A stretch of 64,000 nt of DNA, taken from NCBI GenBank assembly GCA_002794775.1, contig NBAY01000006.1, forward strand, positions 310,001 through 374,000, in the 5' to 3' direction. This stretch comes from Porodaedalea pini (lineage: Eukaryota > Basidiomycota > Agaricomycetes > Hymenochaetales > Hymenochaetaceae). Every line of letters begins with the position of its first letter. Position 1 is the stretch's first letter. The notes beneath the pieces are model-generated. The model did no database searches and was not told where the DNA came from. It saw only the letters and a program-made list of their open reading frames with translations. A program made the position numbers and the translations under genes. Below are positions 28,910 to 40,506 of the stretch, piece after piece.

Positions 28910-28998
28910 GATGGTCGGCGAGCAAGAAGCATGAGAGAGATTCACGAGACCGCATACAGCTCGTCGCGGTTCTTGCGCCGTTTCTCGCTGCAACCACG

Positions 28999-31387
28999 AT
29001 GAAGCTCGCGGACAAGATCGCGGCACACAACTCTCCACATCCTTTCTTCACGCTTGAGTTCTTTCCTCCACGGACGGATGAAGTGCGTAGACTTCGGCTT
29101 TTATCCGTTATTGGCTTATAGCTCATGCATATTCTTTTCCATAGGGCTTTGCCAATCTCCTCACGCGTATTTCGCGTATGTCTGAGCTGGATCCGATTGC
29201 GGTCAGCGTTACCTGGGGTGCAGGAGGTTCAACGAAAGAAAGGAGCCTTGACCTCGCCGAAATCACTCAGATAGAGCACGGCATCGACACACTTCTGCAT
29301 TTGACATGCACGAATATGGAGCAGGGTCTAGTCGATGATGTATTAAGGGTGAGCTATCAATGATCCTTTGATAGAACACTATACTGACTCATCGCAGAAA
29401 GCCAAGGAACAGGGTATTGAAAATATCTTGGCCTTGCGAGGAGGTTTGCGAATTATTTACACAAAACTCTGCCATCGGGCTAAACCAAGACTCCTGTAGA
29501 CCCGCCTCGAGGAGAGGAGTACTGGCTGCCGACAGATCCACGATTTACACATGCCATTGACCTTGTCAAGTATATCAAGTCGTCTTCGGAGTTCTCTTCC
29601 AGCTTCTGCGTTGGCGTGGCAGGTGAGTTTTATCCAAAGAATGTACCTCAAGTTTGTATGCTAAGCCATATGCCAATCAGCGTATCCTGACGGACACGTA
29701 GACTCTGATGTAGACGAAGAGACTGAGTTAGAACACCTCAAAGCCAAGGTGGACGCCGGAGCTGAATTCATCATCACTCAGCTCTTCTACGATGTTGGAG
29801 GCTTTCTGAAATGGTTGAAAAAAGTCAGAGCAAAAGGTATGAAGGCCTCCGGACCTGATTATTTAGCTCGCTAATCATCAACGCTACAGGAATTGACGTT
29901 CCGGTTATACCAGGCATTATGCCCCTGCAAAGTTATGCATCTTTCTTGCGACTGACAAAATTGTGCGGGACCAAGGTTCCTCCACAACTGAAACTTGACC
30001 TTGAGCCTCTTCGCGTAAGCTTATGCCGAATATTGCAACTTTCTGCATCTATTTACTGAACTACTAGCACGATGATCAAAAAGTAAAAGATTTCGGCGTG
30101 ACGCTGGCAATAGACGTGATCAAAAGGCTCGTCGACGATGGGGATGTTAAAGGAGTCCATTTCTGTACTTTGAACCTGGAGCGAAGCGTACGAAAAGTCC
30201 TTGAAGGCCTTCGCTGGATTGGCGGCTCCCCGAAAACTACCAACAGGCTCATCATCGTCTGTATTTCCTTTTTTTCACTGCCTTTCCGTCTGATAGCCAA
30301 GATGCAAAGGACACCGCAGATGAAACGACACAAGAATCTTATGAGCTCACCATAAACCCTGCCGACGCAACTCAAACTGCGACCGATAAACTAAGTACAG
30401 AACCATTGCCTGAGATCCCTGTGCCAGGAAAGGGGGAAGTTAATCATGCGTCAACATGGGACGAATTCCCAAATGGACGTTTCGGCGACTTCAAAAGTCC
30501 TGCATTCGGCCTCCAGTCGGATCTATGGAACTCAGGTGTCCCAAACAGTCTTGGTCTCTCGGTATGTTTTTTTCACTTTTATTACCAGAAAATTAGATGT
30601 TTAATATCAAGGTCTGAAATGCAGAGGTCCGAAGCACTCTCGCGGTGGGGAAGCCCTAGAAATTCGTCAGACCTCACAGAACTCTTCCTCGCACACCTGT
30701 ACTCCAAGGCTACATCCACGCCCTTTTCACCTTCCCCCCTCTCGCCCGAGTCGTTGCTCATTTTGACGCACTTGGAACGCCTCACATGCCGAGGCTGGTG
30801 GACTGTCTTCTCGCAGCCCGCTATCGATGGCGTGAGCTCCGCCGACGAAGTCTTCGGCTGGGGACCAGTGGGCGGATACGTGTTTCAGAAAGGGTTTGTC
30901 GAGTTCTTCGCAGAGAAGGAGGATGTGGATCGGCTAGAGGAAAAGATACGGTGCAGAGGCGGGGGATGGGTGGACTTCTTTGCTGCGAATGAAGAGGTCG
31001 GTAGCTTTTCATTGCATCTTTCTGCTCGCTGAATGCGAAACGTTGTCACAGGGAGAACTACGGTCGAATGTACCGGAAGGTGGCAGGAATGCGGTGACCT
31101 GGGGTGTCTTTCCAGGGCAAGAGATCGCACAATCCACGATCATCGAAAGAGACTCGTTTCTCTCATGGAAGGCATGCTTGATCCTTTAGTTTTCCATGGC
31201 CACTTACTTACTGCTTCTACAGGAGGAAGCGTTTTCGATCTGGGAGCAATGGTCGCTTTTCTATCCGCCGGCCTCGGAAGAGCGCCAATTCCTGGAGTCT
31301 GTGCGGAAAGAGAGGTGGCTAGTCAGTGTTGTGCATCACGATTATAAAGATCCTTCAAGACTCTGGAGTTTTATTTTGGACGAGTAG
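28999..31387 (+). CDS. Methylenetetrahydrofolate reductase
   Basis: Flavoenzyme reducing 5,10-methylene-THF to 5-methyl-THF for methionine synthesis (Met13/Met12 family). ATG 28999 begins KLADKIAAHNSPHPFFTLEF, then FFPPRTDE. The FAD-binding TIM barrel shows DPIAVSVTWGAGGST, HLTCTNM, ENILALRGDPPRGEEYW, FCVGVAAYPDGH, DAGAEFIITQLFYD, IPVIPGIMPLQ-type (VPVIPGIMPLQSY) and GVHFCTLNLERSV. The C-terminal regulatory domain includes WDEFPNGRFGDF, FGWGPVGGYVFQK and ends with FSIWEQWSLFYPP and HDYKDPSRLW, stop at 31385-31387. About ten short introns. Whether it is the Met12 or Met13 orthologue was not decided. Divergent with TAP42. Confidence 0.96.
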
Positions 31388-31589
31388 TTGAACGTGGACT
31401 GGAAACCAGCATAATCACTGGGACTGTTACAGTATTGTACACTCACTTGAGTATTATGGATGGCGGAAAGGATACATCTATAAAGGACTATAACACGGTG
31501 CATAGAAATACAGCATGAATATCAAATGAAATGGACACTCAGCCCGACATCTTTCGCTAGCCAAGGAGTCGCAAATAGTACACGTACGC

Positions 31590-32212
31590 TTATAATTCAC
31601 CCTCATCATCTCCGTCAAGGTCATCTCCATCGCCTTCGTCATCAAAGGTCTCATTCCGGCCCTCTTCGTCCAAGTCATCCATGCTCGCATCAAGATCCTG
31701 CTCCTGTTCCTCTGCTTCTTGTTCCTGCTCCGACGCGTTCTCGCCGTCGTTCGCAGCGGACATCTGGTCGCCCGAGTGTGCTGAACCAGATTCGTCCGAG
31801 TCGGTCTCTGCCTGCTTATCATACGAGGGGCTGTAAGAAGGAGTAGTGAGTGAAGAATGCAGATGTGAGACGCACGTCATTCTTTTCCTCTTGTCGTGTA
31901 AGAAGCCGGCCAATTACGCGCAAATGGCTGAATCCTCGCGACTGTACTGCGTCCTTCCACTGCAATAAATAGAGTCAGCCAGTACTTTCTTTTTTACATC
32001 GACAACTCGAGTGGTTTAGCTCGCACCTGAGTCTCGACTTCATCCTCTTCCTCAGATAACTCTTCCATCTCCGCACGCAGATTGCGACGTGCATGCAGTC
32101 CGCCCTCTGCTGGTCGCGGGGGCAGCGGCGTCGGATGCGGCGTCGGCATCTTCGGGAGGAAGAGCGGGATCGCAGGAAGGCGCGGAATGAGGGTGGGCGT
32201 TACCGTGGACAT
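31590..32212 (-). CDS. APC15/Mnd2-like anaphase-promoting complex subunit
   Basis: Small acidic protein read in three exons: about 32212-32025, about 31975-31875 and about 31835-31590. It begins STVTPTLIPRLPAIPLFLP, resembling the N-terminus of metazoan APC15, followed by ARRNLRAEMEELSEEEDEVE, WKDAVQSRGFSHLRVIGR (a mid-region Trp and a VIGR-like PIGR motif), and a very acidic Asp/Glu tail of about 70 residues ending DGDDLDGDDEGEL. APC15 has this same order: short N-terminal motif, single helix, PIG motif and acidic tail. In the APC/C it helps turnover of the mitotic checkpoint complex. No other domain is seen. The assignment rests on pattern and is moderate; an unrelated acidic protein is possible. 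Exon ends approximate. Confidence 0.7.
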
Positions 32213-32572
32213 GGCACAGACCTACTGAGTTGAGGATCGACGCGGCCTGCGACAAGAACGCGCGAGATTTCGAAACCCGACGACCGTTTCGATGTCCGAA
32301 ATAAGATGTAAACATGAGTTCGCAGTCACGGAGAAGACTGACAGTACACTGTACAGTCGATCAATGTCGACTTACTTACAATGATATTGTATGGAACAAT
32401 CTGCATTTCGTTGATGATCTGAACTTTGCATGAGAAATATGGACAAATGACTGTACATAGCAAGGAGAGATAAAAATCACAAAGCAACAAGGACTCAGAA
32501 CACCAATTGCTATTAATATCAAATGAAAGAATAGGAAAGAGGAGAAACTGAAAGGGAAGAAAAGAGAATGGA
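32213..32572. other. Intergenic region between APC15-like start and CENP-C stop
   Basis: Both genes are on the minus strand, so this is the CENP-C 3' UTR plus the APC15-like promoter. No gene is supported. Confidence 0.45.
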
Positions 32573-34709
32573 TCATTTGGACACCGCCCGCTTCGTTGAG
32601 GATTTCCTTTCCATGTGATTAAGCTTGTCCGGCGAGCTGGTCGCGGCCGCGCTCGACGATCGCGCCGCACTACTAGACTTCCCTGACGGACGTCGAGGCC
32701 CCGTTGGATCCACGGACCTGGTTCGTCCGGCTCCGCCTGAGCCTGGGTGATGTGCACGGACAACCTCCTGAGGTGAATCATCTTCCAAGTTGACTTTCCG
32801 CGCTTGCGCGAAGAAGAGCTTCGCAGGCCGCTGCGAGATGTTCTCGAGGTAGTAGGTATTGCCACGTGGAATGAGAAACATGCCACCCGTTGCGAGCACG
32901 AAGCTGGTGCGGTGCACTTTAAGATTGATGGCACCTTCGATGAGATAAAATACCTGTTTTGTTGTAATTTTCGTGAGTCTTTCTTCCTGCAAATCCAAAA
33001 ATTGAGGGACTCACGTAGGTATTATCCTTAGTTCCTTTACTAGGCTTCTTGCCGCCGACAGGAAGTATTAGTTGACCAGCGGCAATAAACTCGCCATCAC
33101 CGAAAATCTTTTGGTACGCGAAGTCGTTATTGGCTGCTGCTCTCGGAGCTACCATCTTCGCAGTAAATGCCAATCCTACGGAAAACAGATTGTGAGGTTT
33201 CGTTGCAGCAAAGTTGGAGTATGGAACGTACTTCGTTGCACCTCCTGACCTCCTTGGAAGTCCAAGACAACCCCGTGCGGATCAGTCTGGTCATCCCATC
33301 CTTCCTCGGGATTGAACACTATCACTTCCTGATCCTCAGCGTCTTGCGCCGCCTTACTCCGACTGCGTGGTCTACTTGTTCGGCGTCGTCCCTTGTGCGT
33401 GAGGGGTTGTACGATTTCCTTCGGTAAACGGATGATGTCTTTAATGACAGGGACCATAGAAGTGCCGGAATCTCGTCGGCCATAAACAACCTTTTCGCAG
33501 CGCCACCACTCTAAAGGCTTGTATCGGGTGCGGGTTCCACGACGTATACCGTCTCGAATCTCGGCATCTTGATAAAAAAAAGCAGGCCTCGTTAAGTCTT
33601 CAACGCCGAGAACAAAGTAAATTACTCACCTGAAGGCTGTACTTCCACTTGTACTTTCTTCCGCTTGACCGGCTTCTTTTTCTCTTTTGGCCGTGGTTCT
33701 TCGTCTCTCGTCCGCTTCTTCTGGCTCCGCATTGATCCCTTCTCCGCTTCGGACTCTCCGTCACTGGGCCCTCCCTCAACCTCAGCCAGTCCCTGGGCAA
33801 TCTCCTCTTCCAAATCCATACCATCTTCTGCAATGCTTTCTTTCTCCCTTCCTTTCCCCTTCTCTGTTCTCCGAGGAGTCCCTGCCCTTCGAGGCGGGGA
33901 AGATATTCGGACATCATCCATAGGAGGAGGGTCAGTGTCGGCTTGGTCTATCTCCGTGAAGCTTGTTCGGCCTGCAACAGGCGAAGACGATTCGGGAGCA
34001 GGCTGGTCATTATCGAAGCCGTCATTACCGCCTCCAAAGTCATCTCCACCTCCGAAATCGTCGAAAGGCTCGTTGTCGCTATCATCGTCTTCTGGGCTGG
34101 AAGGCACGACCGTTTGGTGCGAGAGGTTGGACTTCGGGCGCGAAGTTGGAGTTGCCGTTCCAGATCCGTTTGGTAGCGAACGCATGCGCTGGGAGGAGGT
34201 TGAAGGGCGAGGAGATGGGATGCGATCGAAGTCAATGTAGGAAGAGCGGTTTGAGGTAAGACCAGTGGCAGCGGAGCGGTTCGCGCTCGACGGTGCGCTC
34301 GGTCGACGGGCATTATTGAAATAAACATTCGGGCTATCCACACCAAAACCCGTCGTCACAGCTAGGTAGCATCCACCTCAAAAGTCAGCGTCGCGTCAAT
34401 ACCCGTTGCAGAAAGCAGACACGCACTGTCGTCGATGTCCATAGACATCTCGCCGTTCTCGTCGAACTCGTCCTCCTCGGGAGTCAACGAGCGGTCCGTG
34501 CGACGGCGTCCGCGCATATGGGGCGGGGTGAACGCGTCGGCCTGATTGAGCACATCGTCAAATTTCTCGAAGCCATCCGAGCGGCGGTCGACCTCGCGCA
34601 CGTTGACACCGGTCTTCTTGCCATGCGTGAGGTCGTCTGCGCGGTATGGAATGTGAGCCTTGAGTGTGCGACGCGTGCCATCAATACTGCTTTTCCGTGC
34701 TTTCGACAT
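32573..34709 (-). CDS. MIF2: CENP-C / Mif2 inner kinetochore protein
   Basis: Centromere protein that binds CENP-A nucleosomes and links to the outer kinetochore. ATG 34709 starts SKARKSSIDGTRRTLKAHIP, with basic N-terminal region HIPYRADDLTHGKKTGV. A long acidic and Ser/Pro-rich disordered part follows (about 34360-33640). The CENP-C signature RRGTRTRYKPLEWWRCEKV lies at about 33560-33490. The Mif2 cupin dimerisation domain is next: YQKIFGDGEFIAAGQLILP, VFYLIEGAINLKVHRTSFVL, GGMFLIPRGNTYYLENIS, RPAKLFFAQAR. The protein ends with a basic Ser/Arg tail at 32573. Introns are about 50 nt. All elements expected of fungal Mif2 are present. Shares a 192-base divergent promoter with PRP45. Confidence 0.95.
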
Positions 34710-34753
34710 TGGTGGTGACGTCCGAGCTCTGCCGTGCCTAGGAATTGGATTGC

Positions 34754-34759
34754 ACGCGT
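34754..34759. promoter_or_regulatory. ACGCGT cell-cycle box between CENP-C and PRP45
   Basis: One perfect ACGCGT, 45 bases upstream of the CENP-C start codon, in a 192-base divergent promoter. A possible MBF-type site; single hexamer, so chance is possible. Confidence 0.35.
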
Positions 34760-34901
34760 CGTCGATCGTGAGCGCGAGTGGTTGTTGTGGCCTTGTGTAA
34801 AGGTGTTTCGCTTGAGTTGCTTACATAATAATGATAACGTGACTGGCTGCTGGCTCAACGACCGCGACGGCAAAGAACACTTTCTGACGACACCGACGAC
34901 G

Positions 34902-36878
34902 ATGGCGGCTCTTGCTTCGTATGTTCTCTGCTCATTATAAAACTAATAAACTAACTTGGCTTTTCTAGACTTCTCCCAAGGCCAGTTTATGCACCCGCTG
35001 TCTCCGATGATGAGGACGAGCAGTCGCAATTCCTGCAGTCTTCAACGGTTATTGTAACCAGACAGGCTGTGCCAGCATATGGCAAACGAAGAGGCTGGAA
35101 GCCCACATCTCAGGCCGACTTTGGTGAGAATGGCATCTATGTATACTCTGTAGAACAGGAGGTTTACAAAAGTTCCAGGTGATGGCGGTGCATATCCTGA
35201 ATGCCATGTCGCGCAGTATCCTCTCGAGATGGGCAAAAAGAAGGCATCATCGGGAAACACGCTCGCTCTTCAGGTCGACAGTGAGGGAAACGTGCGCTAC
35301 GACGCAATCGCGCACCAGGGGCAGCGTGAGGGCAAGATCGTGCAGTCGCAGTTCAAGGACCTCGTCCCGCTCGCGCACCGTAAGGACCTCGACGACGCCA
35401 CGCGCTCTATGGAGCGACCCTCTGAGGAAGAAGTGCAGGATACCGCGGAGCGCACGCGCCAGGCGCTCGAGAAGCTTGTCACTGGGAAAATCAAGTCGTC
35501 TCAGGTGAAGAACGTGCCCGACGGACAGAGCAAGTCGAGTTTCATCCGATACACACCTGGCCAGCAAGGTGGCTCTGACGGGCTGAAGCAGCGTATTATC
35601 AAGATGTCAGAGGTCGTCGAGGACCCGCTGGAGCCACCGCGCTTCAAGCACAAGAAAATCCCGCGTGGACCACCAAGTCCTCCTCCACCCGTTCTGCGCA
35701 GCCCACCACGAAAGGCAACCGCACATGAGCAAAAGGAGTGGATGATCCCGCCTTGTATCTCCAACTGGAAGAACAACAAAGGTTTCACTATTCCACTGGA
35801 CAAACGCTTGGCAGCAGATGGCCGTGGTCTCCAAGACGTCAGTCCTACTTTCCTTCATAGCGATACTTGGCTGACAAAGGGCCTTTTTTCAGGTTCACAT
35901 AAATGACAACTTTGCTAAATTCTCAGAAGCACTCTTTGTTGCAGATCGCCATGCTCGTGAAGAAGTTAGACAACGCGCTCTCATGCAACAGAAGCTTGCG
36001 CAGAAGGAGAAGGAGGCAAAGGAGGAGCATTTGCGCTCTCTGGCGCAGCGAGCCCGAGAGGAGCGGTCTGGTATTCCTGCTCGTCCGACGGCGGCAACTA
36101 CTACTGCCATGAAGTCGGAACTAGCCGCTTATGGCAGCGAGAGTGAGTCCGGTTCAGAGTCAGATGCCGAATCCGTCAGAGGCGCGCGGAGTGACGCCGA
36201 CAGCGGAGAAGACGAAGAAGCACGTCGCGTACGTGACGAAATGCGGGCGACGAAGCGTCGGGAACGCGAGCGCGAGATGCGGATGAGCAACATGGGTACC
36301 GAACAGCGCGCGAAGATGCTTGCACGGCAGCAGAACCGCGACATCTCCGAGAAGGTTGCGCTCGGGCTCGCGAAGCCGACGATGTCGAAGGAGGCTATGC
36401 TCGACTCGCGGCTGTTTAACCAGGAGAGCCTGCCCGCTGGTTTTGCGGAGGACGAGGCGTACAACCTGTACGACCGGCCGCTGTTCCACGGCTCGTCGGC
36501 GGCCGCGGCGATCTACAAGGCGCGCGGAAACATGGAGGAGGGGAACGAAGACTCGTTTGGGGGAGGCACGGAGGAGGGTATTGGGAAGGCGCTTGACAAT
36601 GATCGGTTTGGACTTGGGCAAGCGCGCGTTGGATTCGAGGGCGCGAACGAGCAGGAGGTGAGGGAGGGCCCTGTACAGTTTGAAAAGGACACGACGGCGG
36701 ATGTGTTTGGCGTGGATCAGTTCTTGGACGAGGCGAAGAGTGGCAAGAAGCGGGGACTCGACACTTCAGCGTAAGTTTTCGTCCACGATCTAGTTCACTA
36801 GTTTTTTCTGACTTCCCCTCTAACAGTGGTGGCTCTCGCAAACGACAGCAACTTGACCGTGCAACGGAACGAGAGTAG
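34902..36878 (+). CDS. PRP45: Prp45/SKIP (SNW domain) splicing and transcription factor
   Basis: Spliceosome component of the Prp19-associated complex, also a transcription co-regulator. ATG 34902 begins AALAS, joined by an intron to LLPRPVYAPAVSDDEDE. The SNW core shows YPLEMGKKKASSGNTLALQV, GNVRYDAIAHQGQREGKIV, FIRYTPGQQGG, PPRFKHKKIPRGPPSPPPPV, the defining IPPCISNWKNNKGFTIPLDK and NDNFAKFSEALFVADRHARE. A coiled, charged C-terminal half follows (KEKEAKEEHLRSLAQRAREE, RDISEKVALGLA, YNLYDRPLF). The last exon encodes GGSRKRQQLDRATERE, stop 36876-36878. Introns near 34919, 35125, 35840 and 36773. Fully typical length and motif order. Confidence 0.96.
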
Positions 36879-37238
36879 ATGCATACATACATGCTGGACT
36901 GCTTTCCCTCCTTCGACGCTGTAGTTTAGACCTGTAGTATTGTTTTTACTAAGTATTATTTGTTTTGCGTAATTGTGCACATTTTTTGGATGGCGTTGCC
37001 GTTAAGCGGAGGTAGAAGCGACGAGCATCCATTTATAGGACAGCCCGGTCTGTTAGCCTCCAACGAATCTCCTTCAAGTTTCTTCCTTCTTTTCTCTTTC
37101 TCTCCTTACAATTCCACCTCGTCCGCGTCTTCACCGTTGTCAACGTCGACGACGACGACGACTGTAGCAGCCAGTGCCGATAATGTTCGTGGAATCTCAC
37201 ATTATTTAATACTAAGATAGCGTATTGACACGAAGCAG

Positions 37239-40200
37239 GACGCACCGTGTCGCAACGGCCACGCCTGTCAACCTCAAGGAGCGTATCGCTCTTCTCCAGC
37301 AGAGGGCTACCTTCGCATCGCCACACGCATCCAGCTCGCCTTCCTCGCCATTCACATCTAGCGGTGCGTCGGCATCAACGACTGCAGCTACATCCGCCTC
37401 GTCCTCGTCCGCAAGCACTCCAGCCTCAGGCTCTGTCTCAGCTCTCCGCGAGCGCATCGCCAAGTTCGAGCAGAAGGGCGGCGTCCCCGTTCCACGTGGC
37501 TCTTTCGGCCTCGGTGCGCCCCCGCCCGTGCTTGCGCAGACGCACGAAGGCAGCGCAGCGCGCAAGCGGGGCGAGCTGTACGGTAACCGTATCGCGAGCG
37601 TCAGCCGCGCGACGCCCGCGTCTCCGCCGTCTGCGCTCCGGCGACAGCTCACGGGGAACGGCGATGTTTATAATGCGCACTCGCTTGCTCCTGCGGGCGT
37701 GGGTGAGCCGAGCGACGGCTCGCCTGTGCGCAAGCGCTGTGTGTCGACGTCTGGGCTGGAGGGCATGAGGCCCGCTTCTGCTTCTGTCTTTCCTTCTAGC
37801 ATTATGGGCACTTCAAGCTCATTCGACGAAGGTGAAAGCGTCGACTCTGATATGCCTGTGCCTGCTATGCAACTATTTGTTTCTGACGAGGTACAGGCTC
37901 AGGCGTCCCTTGCGCCGCGCAGTTCTATCTCTGGTGCAGACGCCATGCGCTCAACTGTCTCTGACTTCTCCGACGGGACTCAACTCCCAAGCGTCGAGAA
38001 TGAACCTCTATCTCCTCAATCACTGAAGAGTCCGGTATTAGCAGGAGTATCAGAGGATGAAGAGGTGCCTGAGGCGCTGCCGTCAAGCATTGATGATCAC
38101 GTTACCGAAGAAGATCATCAAAAGTTTGACTCTGGAGCATGCGTAGACAACGTGGCTCAGGAAGAAGCAGAAGCGCGGCCGGAAACAGCCGAAGAGAAAG
38201 TAGAACAGGAAGACTTCGAAGACGAGAGTTCAGTCAAGACGCCCGTCGTCTCGACTTTCGCACCATCATCTACCACTCTGCCTCCTGCAGCAGGGGATGC
38301 AACATCTTTAGACGGAGAGGAACTTACAGCTTGATGCTCCCAGTGACGATCACACACTTTCGGATGTCTCGACGCCAAGTACGGGCTCGCCGCTCTCTGC
38401 TTCATTGGAGGTTGGCGAACGCGCCTTTGGCGAGGCACATACGTACGTTGTGATGCCGCCCTCTGGTTCTCGGGACACGACGATCGAGAATGTGCTGGAG
38501 CAACATGATACGCCTCAGATTGAAGGTACAGGGAGCTCGGAGGAAACGCAGGAAAGCGCTAGCTCTCCAGATGATGCAGCTTCAGTCCTGGGTATCTCTA
38601 CGTCTAGTGAGAATCGAGCATTTACGGAGACCGTCAGTGTCTCTAGTAGCATCTCATTGCCTACTCAAGTCACAGAGAGGACCCACCTATCGCCTCAGTC
38701 GACAGGCTCAAGCTCGTCCCGCCTACGCAGCGCACCTGCGCCTTTGTCCATCCAGCACGACAAGCAGTATTCCGAACCTTCCTTAGACCCAAAAACCGGC
38801 CCAAAGTCGTTCCATGCCGTTGTGCACGGCAAGAAGACACAAGCATCCACAGCGAACTCCAGTGCGACGCTCCCGCGCGCGGCTGTCCCACGTGCACAGG
38901 TTGTTATCGTGCACCAGCAGGCTGGCTCGCACCCCGATCCTGGCACACCGGGATCACCGGACCTGTCGGCGCTCGTTGCGCAAGCGATGTACCTCGAGCA
39001 AAGGCTTATGGGCGGGGACATTGACGTGCCCACACCACGCACGGACGCCGAGATTTTCGAGTCTGCACCACAGTCTGAGAGCAAACCTGACCTGGCTAGT
39101 GCGTCGCGTGTGTCGCATGTCGCCTTCCCGCGCAGTCTAAGCACGCGCAAGGCGCTTGACAGAGCGTTGGATACTGCGCCAGTTCCACTGCCGAAGAGCC
39201 CGAAACCGCGAACGTTGTCACAAGCGGGCGCGGGCGCAGCCTCGCGGAAGAGCTGGAGCTGGTCTTCTGAGAACACGTCATCGGATGACTCCGTGCCAGT
39301 GCTCACCCCGCCGTCGCCGACCTTCGACCTCGTGACGCCGCCGCTCTTCGACGAACGCGAGCATGCGCTTGGACTGGGTGCCGGCGAATGCGGCGAGCAA
39401 AGCGATGACGAGAGTCATCGATCCATTGGCTCAATGCTCTCGTCGCCGGGGCGCTCTGCGCGCAAGAAAGTCCTCAGCATGTTCTCGCGCGCAGGGCGAT
39501 CGAGCTCCACGCTCGCGCTTCCCGGTAAGTGTTAATATTCCTTCTTTGTCGCAAATGCCTGCTGAGCATGGCTCGTGACTGCTCGCAGTAGCAGCAGGTG
39601 ACGACAGACACCATGCTGACTATGTTCCCCGCTCCTGTTTGTAGATGCTACCGCTTCGGACTCGACATACACATGTGATTCTGCCTCCGATTCTGCTTCC
39701 GCTTTTGTTTCTATTTGTGCTGCTCCGACCGACCCGCCTACGCCAGTTAGAAATACGATGATGTCACAGTTCTCCGGTCTTTCGCTTCCGCCTTCCAAGC
39801 ATAACTCACCAGACGTGCCGCGTCCCGTCTCGGTTCTCTCGACCGCAACGACTTCAGGCAATTCTATCTCGACGACTTCTGCATTCTCGACTGCCAGCCC
39901 GCTCGATGTTGATCTCTTCGACTCTTTCCCAGATGTTCCGAGTTCGATGCCTCCCAGCTTCGAGCAAGAGCGAGAGCGCGCCATCAGCAAGAAATCGGGC
40001 TCGGGTTGGAACTCGAGAAGGACGAGGAGCTTGAAGAGGAGGAAGACCCACAGAGCCCTCAACCTCCAACACCTCCACCAAAGTCTCCCATTCTACGCGG
40101 ATACATAGCCCCGTCGCCCCCTCGCATTCAGCTCAACCCTCATCCCTTGCCTCCAACTCCCCCACCACAATCACAATCACCCCCTCCCCCCAGTCCCCCA

Positions 40201-40506
40201 AGCAAGTGCGCCTCCATCTCCATCTCCGCATCCACATCGTCCCTCTCCCTCTCAAACAAGAACAACCCACGCAAATCCAAATCCAAGTCAAGTTTGAAGC
40301 TGCCGCATCTCCCGCACCGTTCCTCCTCGCACCATGAGCGCGAAAAGTCCGACGTGAGCGAGACGCACGCGCCATCGAGTTTTCCGCATTCGTCGTCCTC
40401 GATATTCGCGTCCATCACCCGCTCGCTTTCGGGCCGCGTGCGCTCGCGGGTGAACAGCACCGCGAGCCGCGCAAGTCGGAATAGTGGGTATGGAAGCAGT
40501 AGCTAA
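37239..40506 (+). CDS. Large Ser/Pro-rich disordered protein, unknown function (5' end unresolved)
   Basis: Long Ser/Thr/Pro/Ala-rich reading frames run from about 37239 to TAA 40504-40506. A splice acceptor at 37237-37238 opens the first visible exon, but no ATG precedes it in frame; the initiating exon (perhaps from ATG 36990) could not be joined in phase. Three joins are needed: one near 38230-38330 (acceptor AG at 38330, donor uncertain), GTAAGT near 39527 to AG about 39644 (phase fits), and GTTCCG near 39931 to AG about 39988 (phase fits). Two copies of a short helical motif stand out: NLKERIALLQQ and ALRERIAKFEQKGG, the second followed by VPVPRGSFGLGAPPP. The tail has polyproline stretches (PPTPPPKSP) and basic Ser-rich segments. 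No known domain recognised. Likely a phospho-regulated scaffold, but this is only a guess from composition. Confidence 0.6.

Noticed and set aside
32326..32934. 202-codon minus-strand frame covering the end of CENP-C
   Set aside because: Out of frame with the cupin domain exon and runs into the low-complexity 3' region; no motif.
33665..34240. Long open frame on the + strand (191 codons) opposite CENP-C
   Set aside because: It is antisense to the well-supported Ser/Asp-rich CENP-C exon; Ser/Pro codon bias keeps the opposite frame open. No family motif.
36990..37220. ATG-started frame before the Ser-rich gene
   Set aside because: It cannot be joined to the first clear exon (acceptor 37237-37238) in the needed phase, so it is not included as exon 1; it may be 5' UTR.
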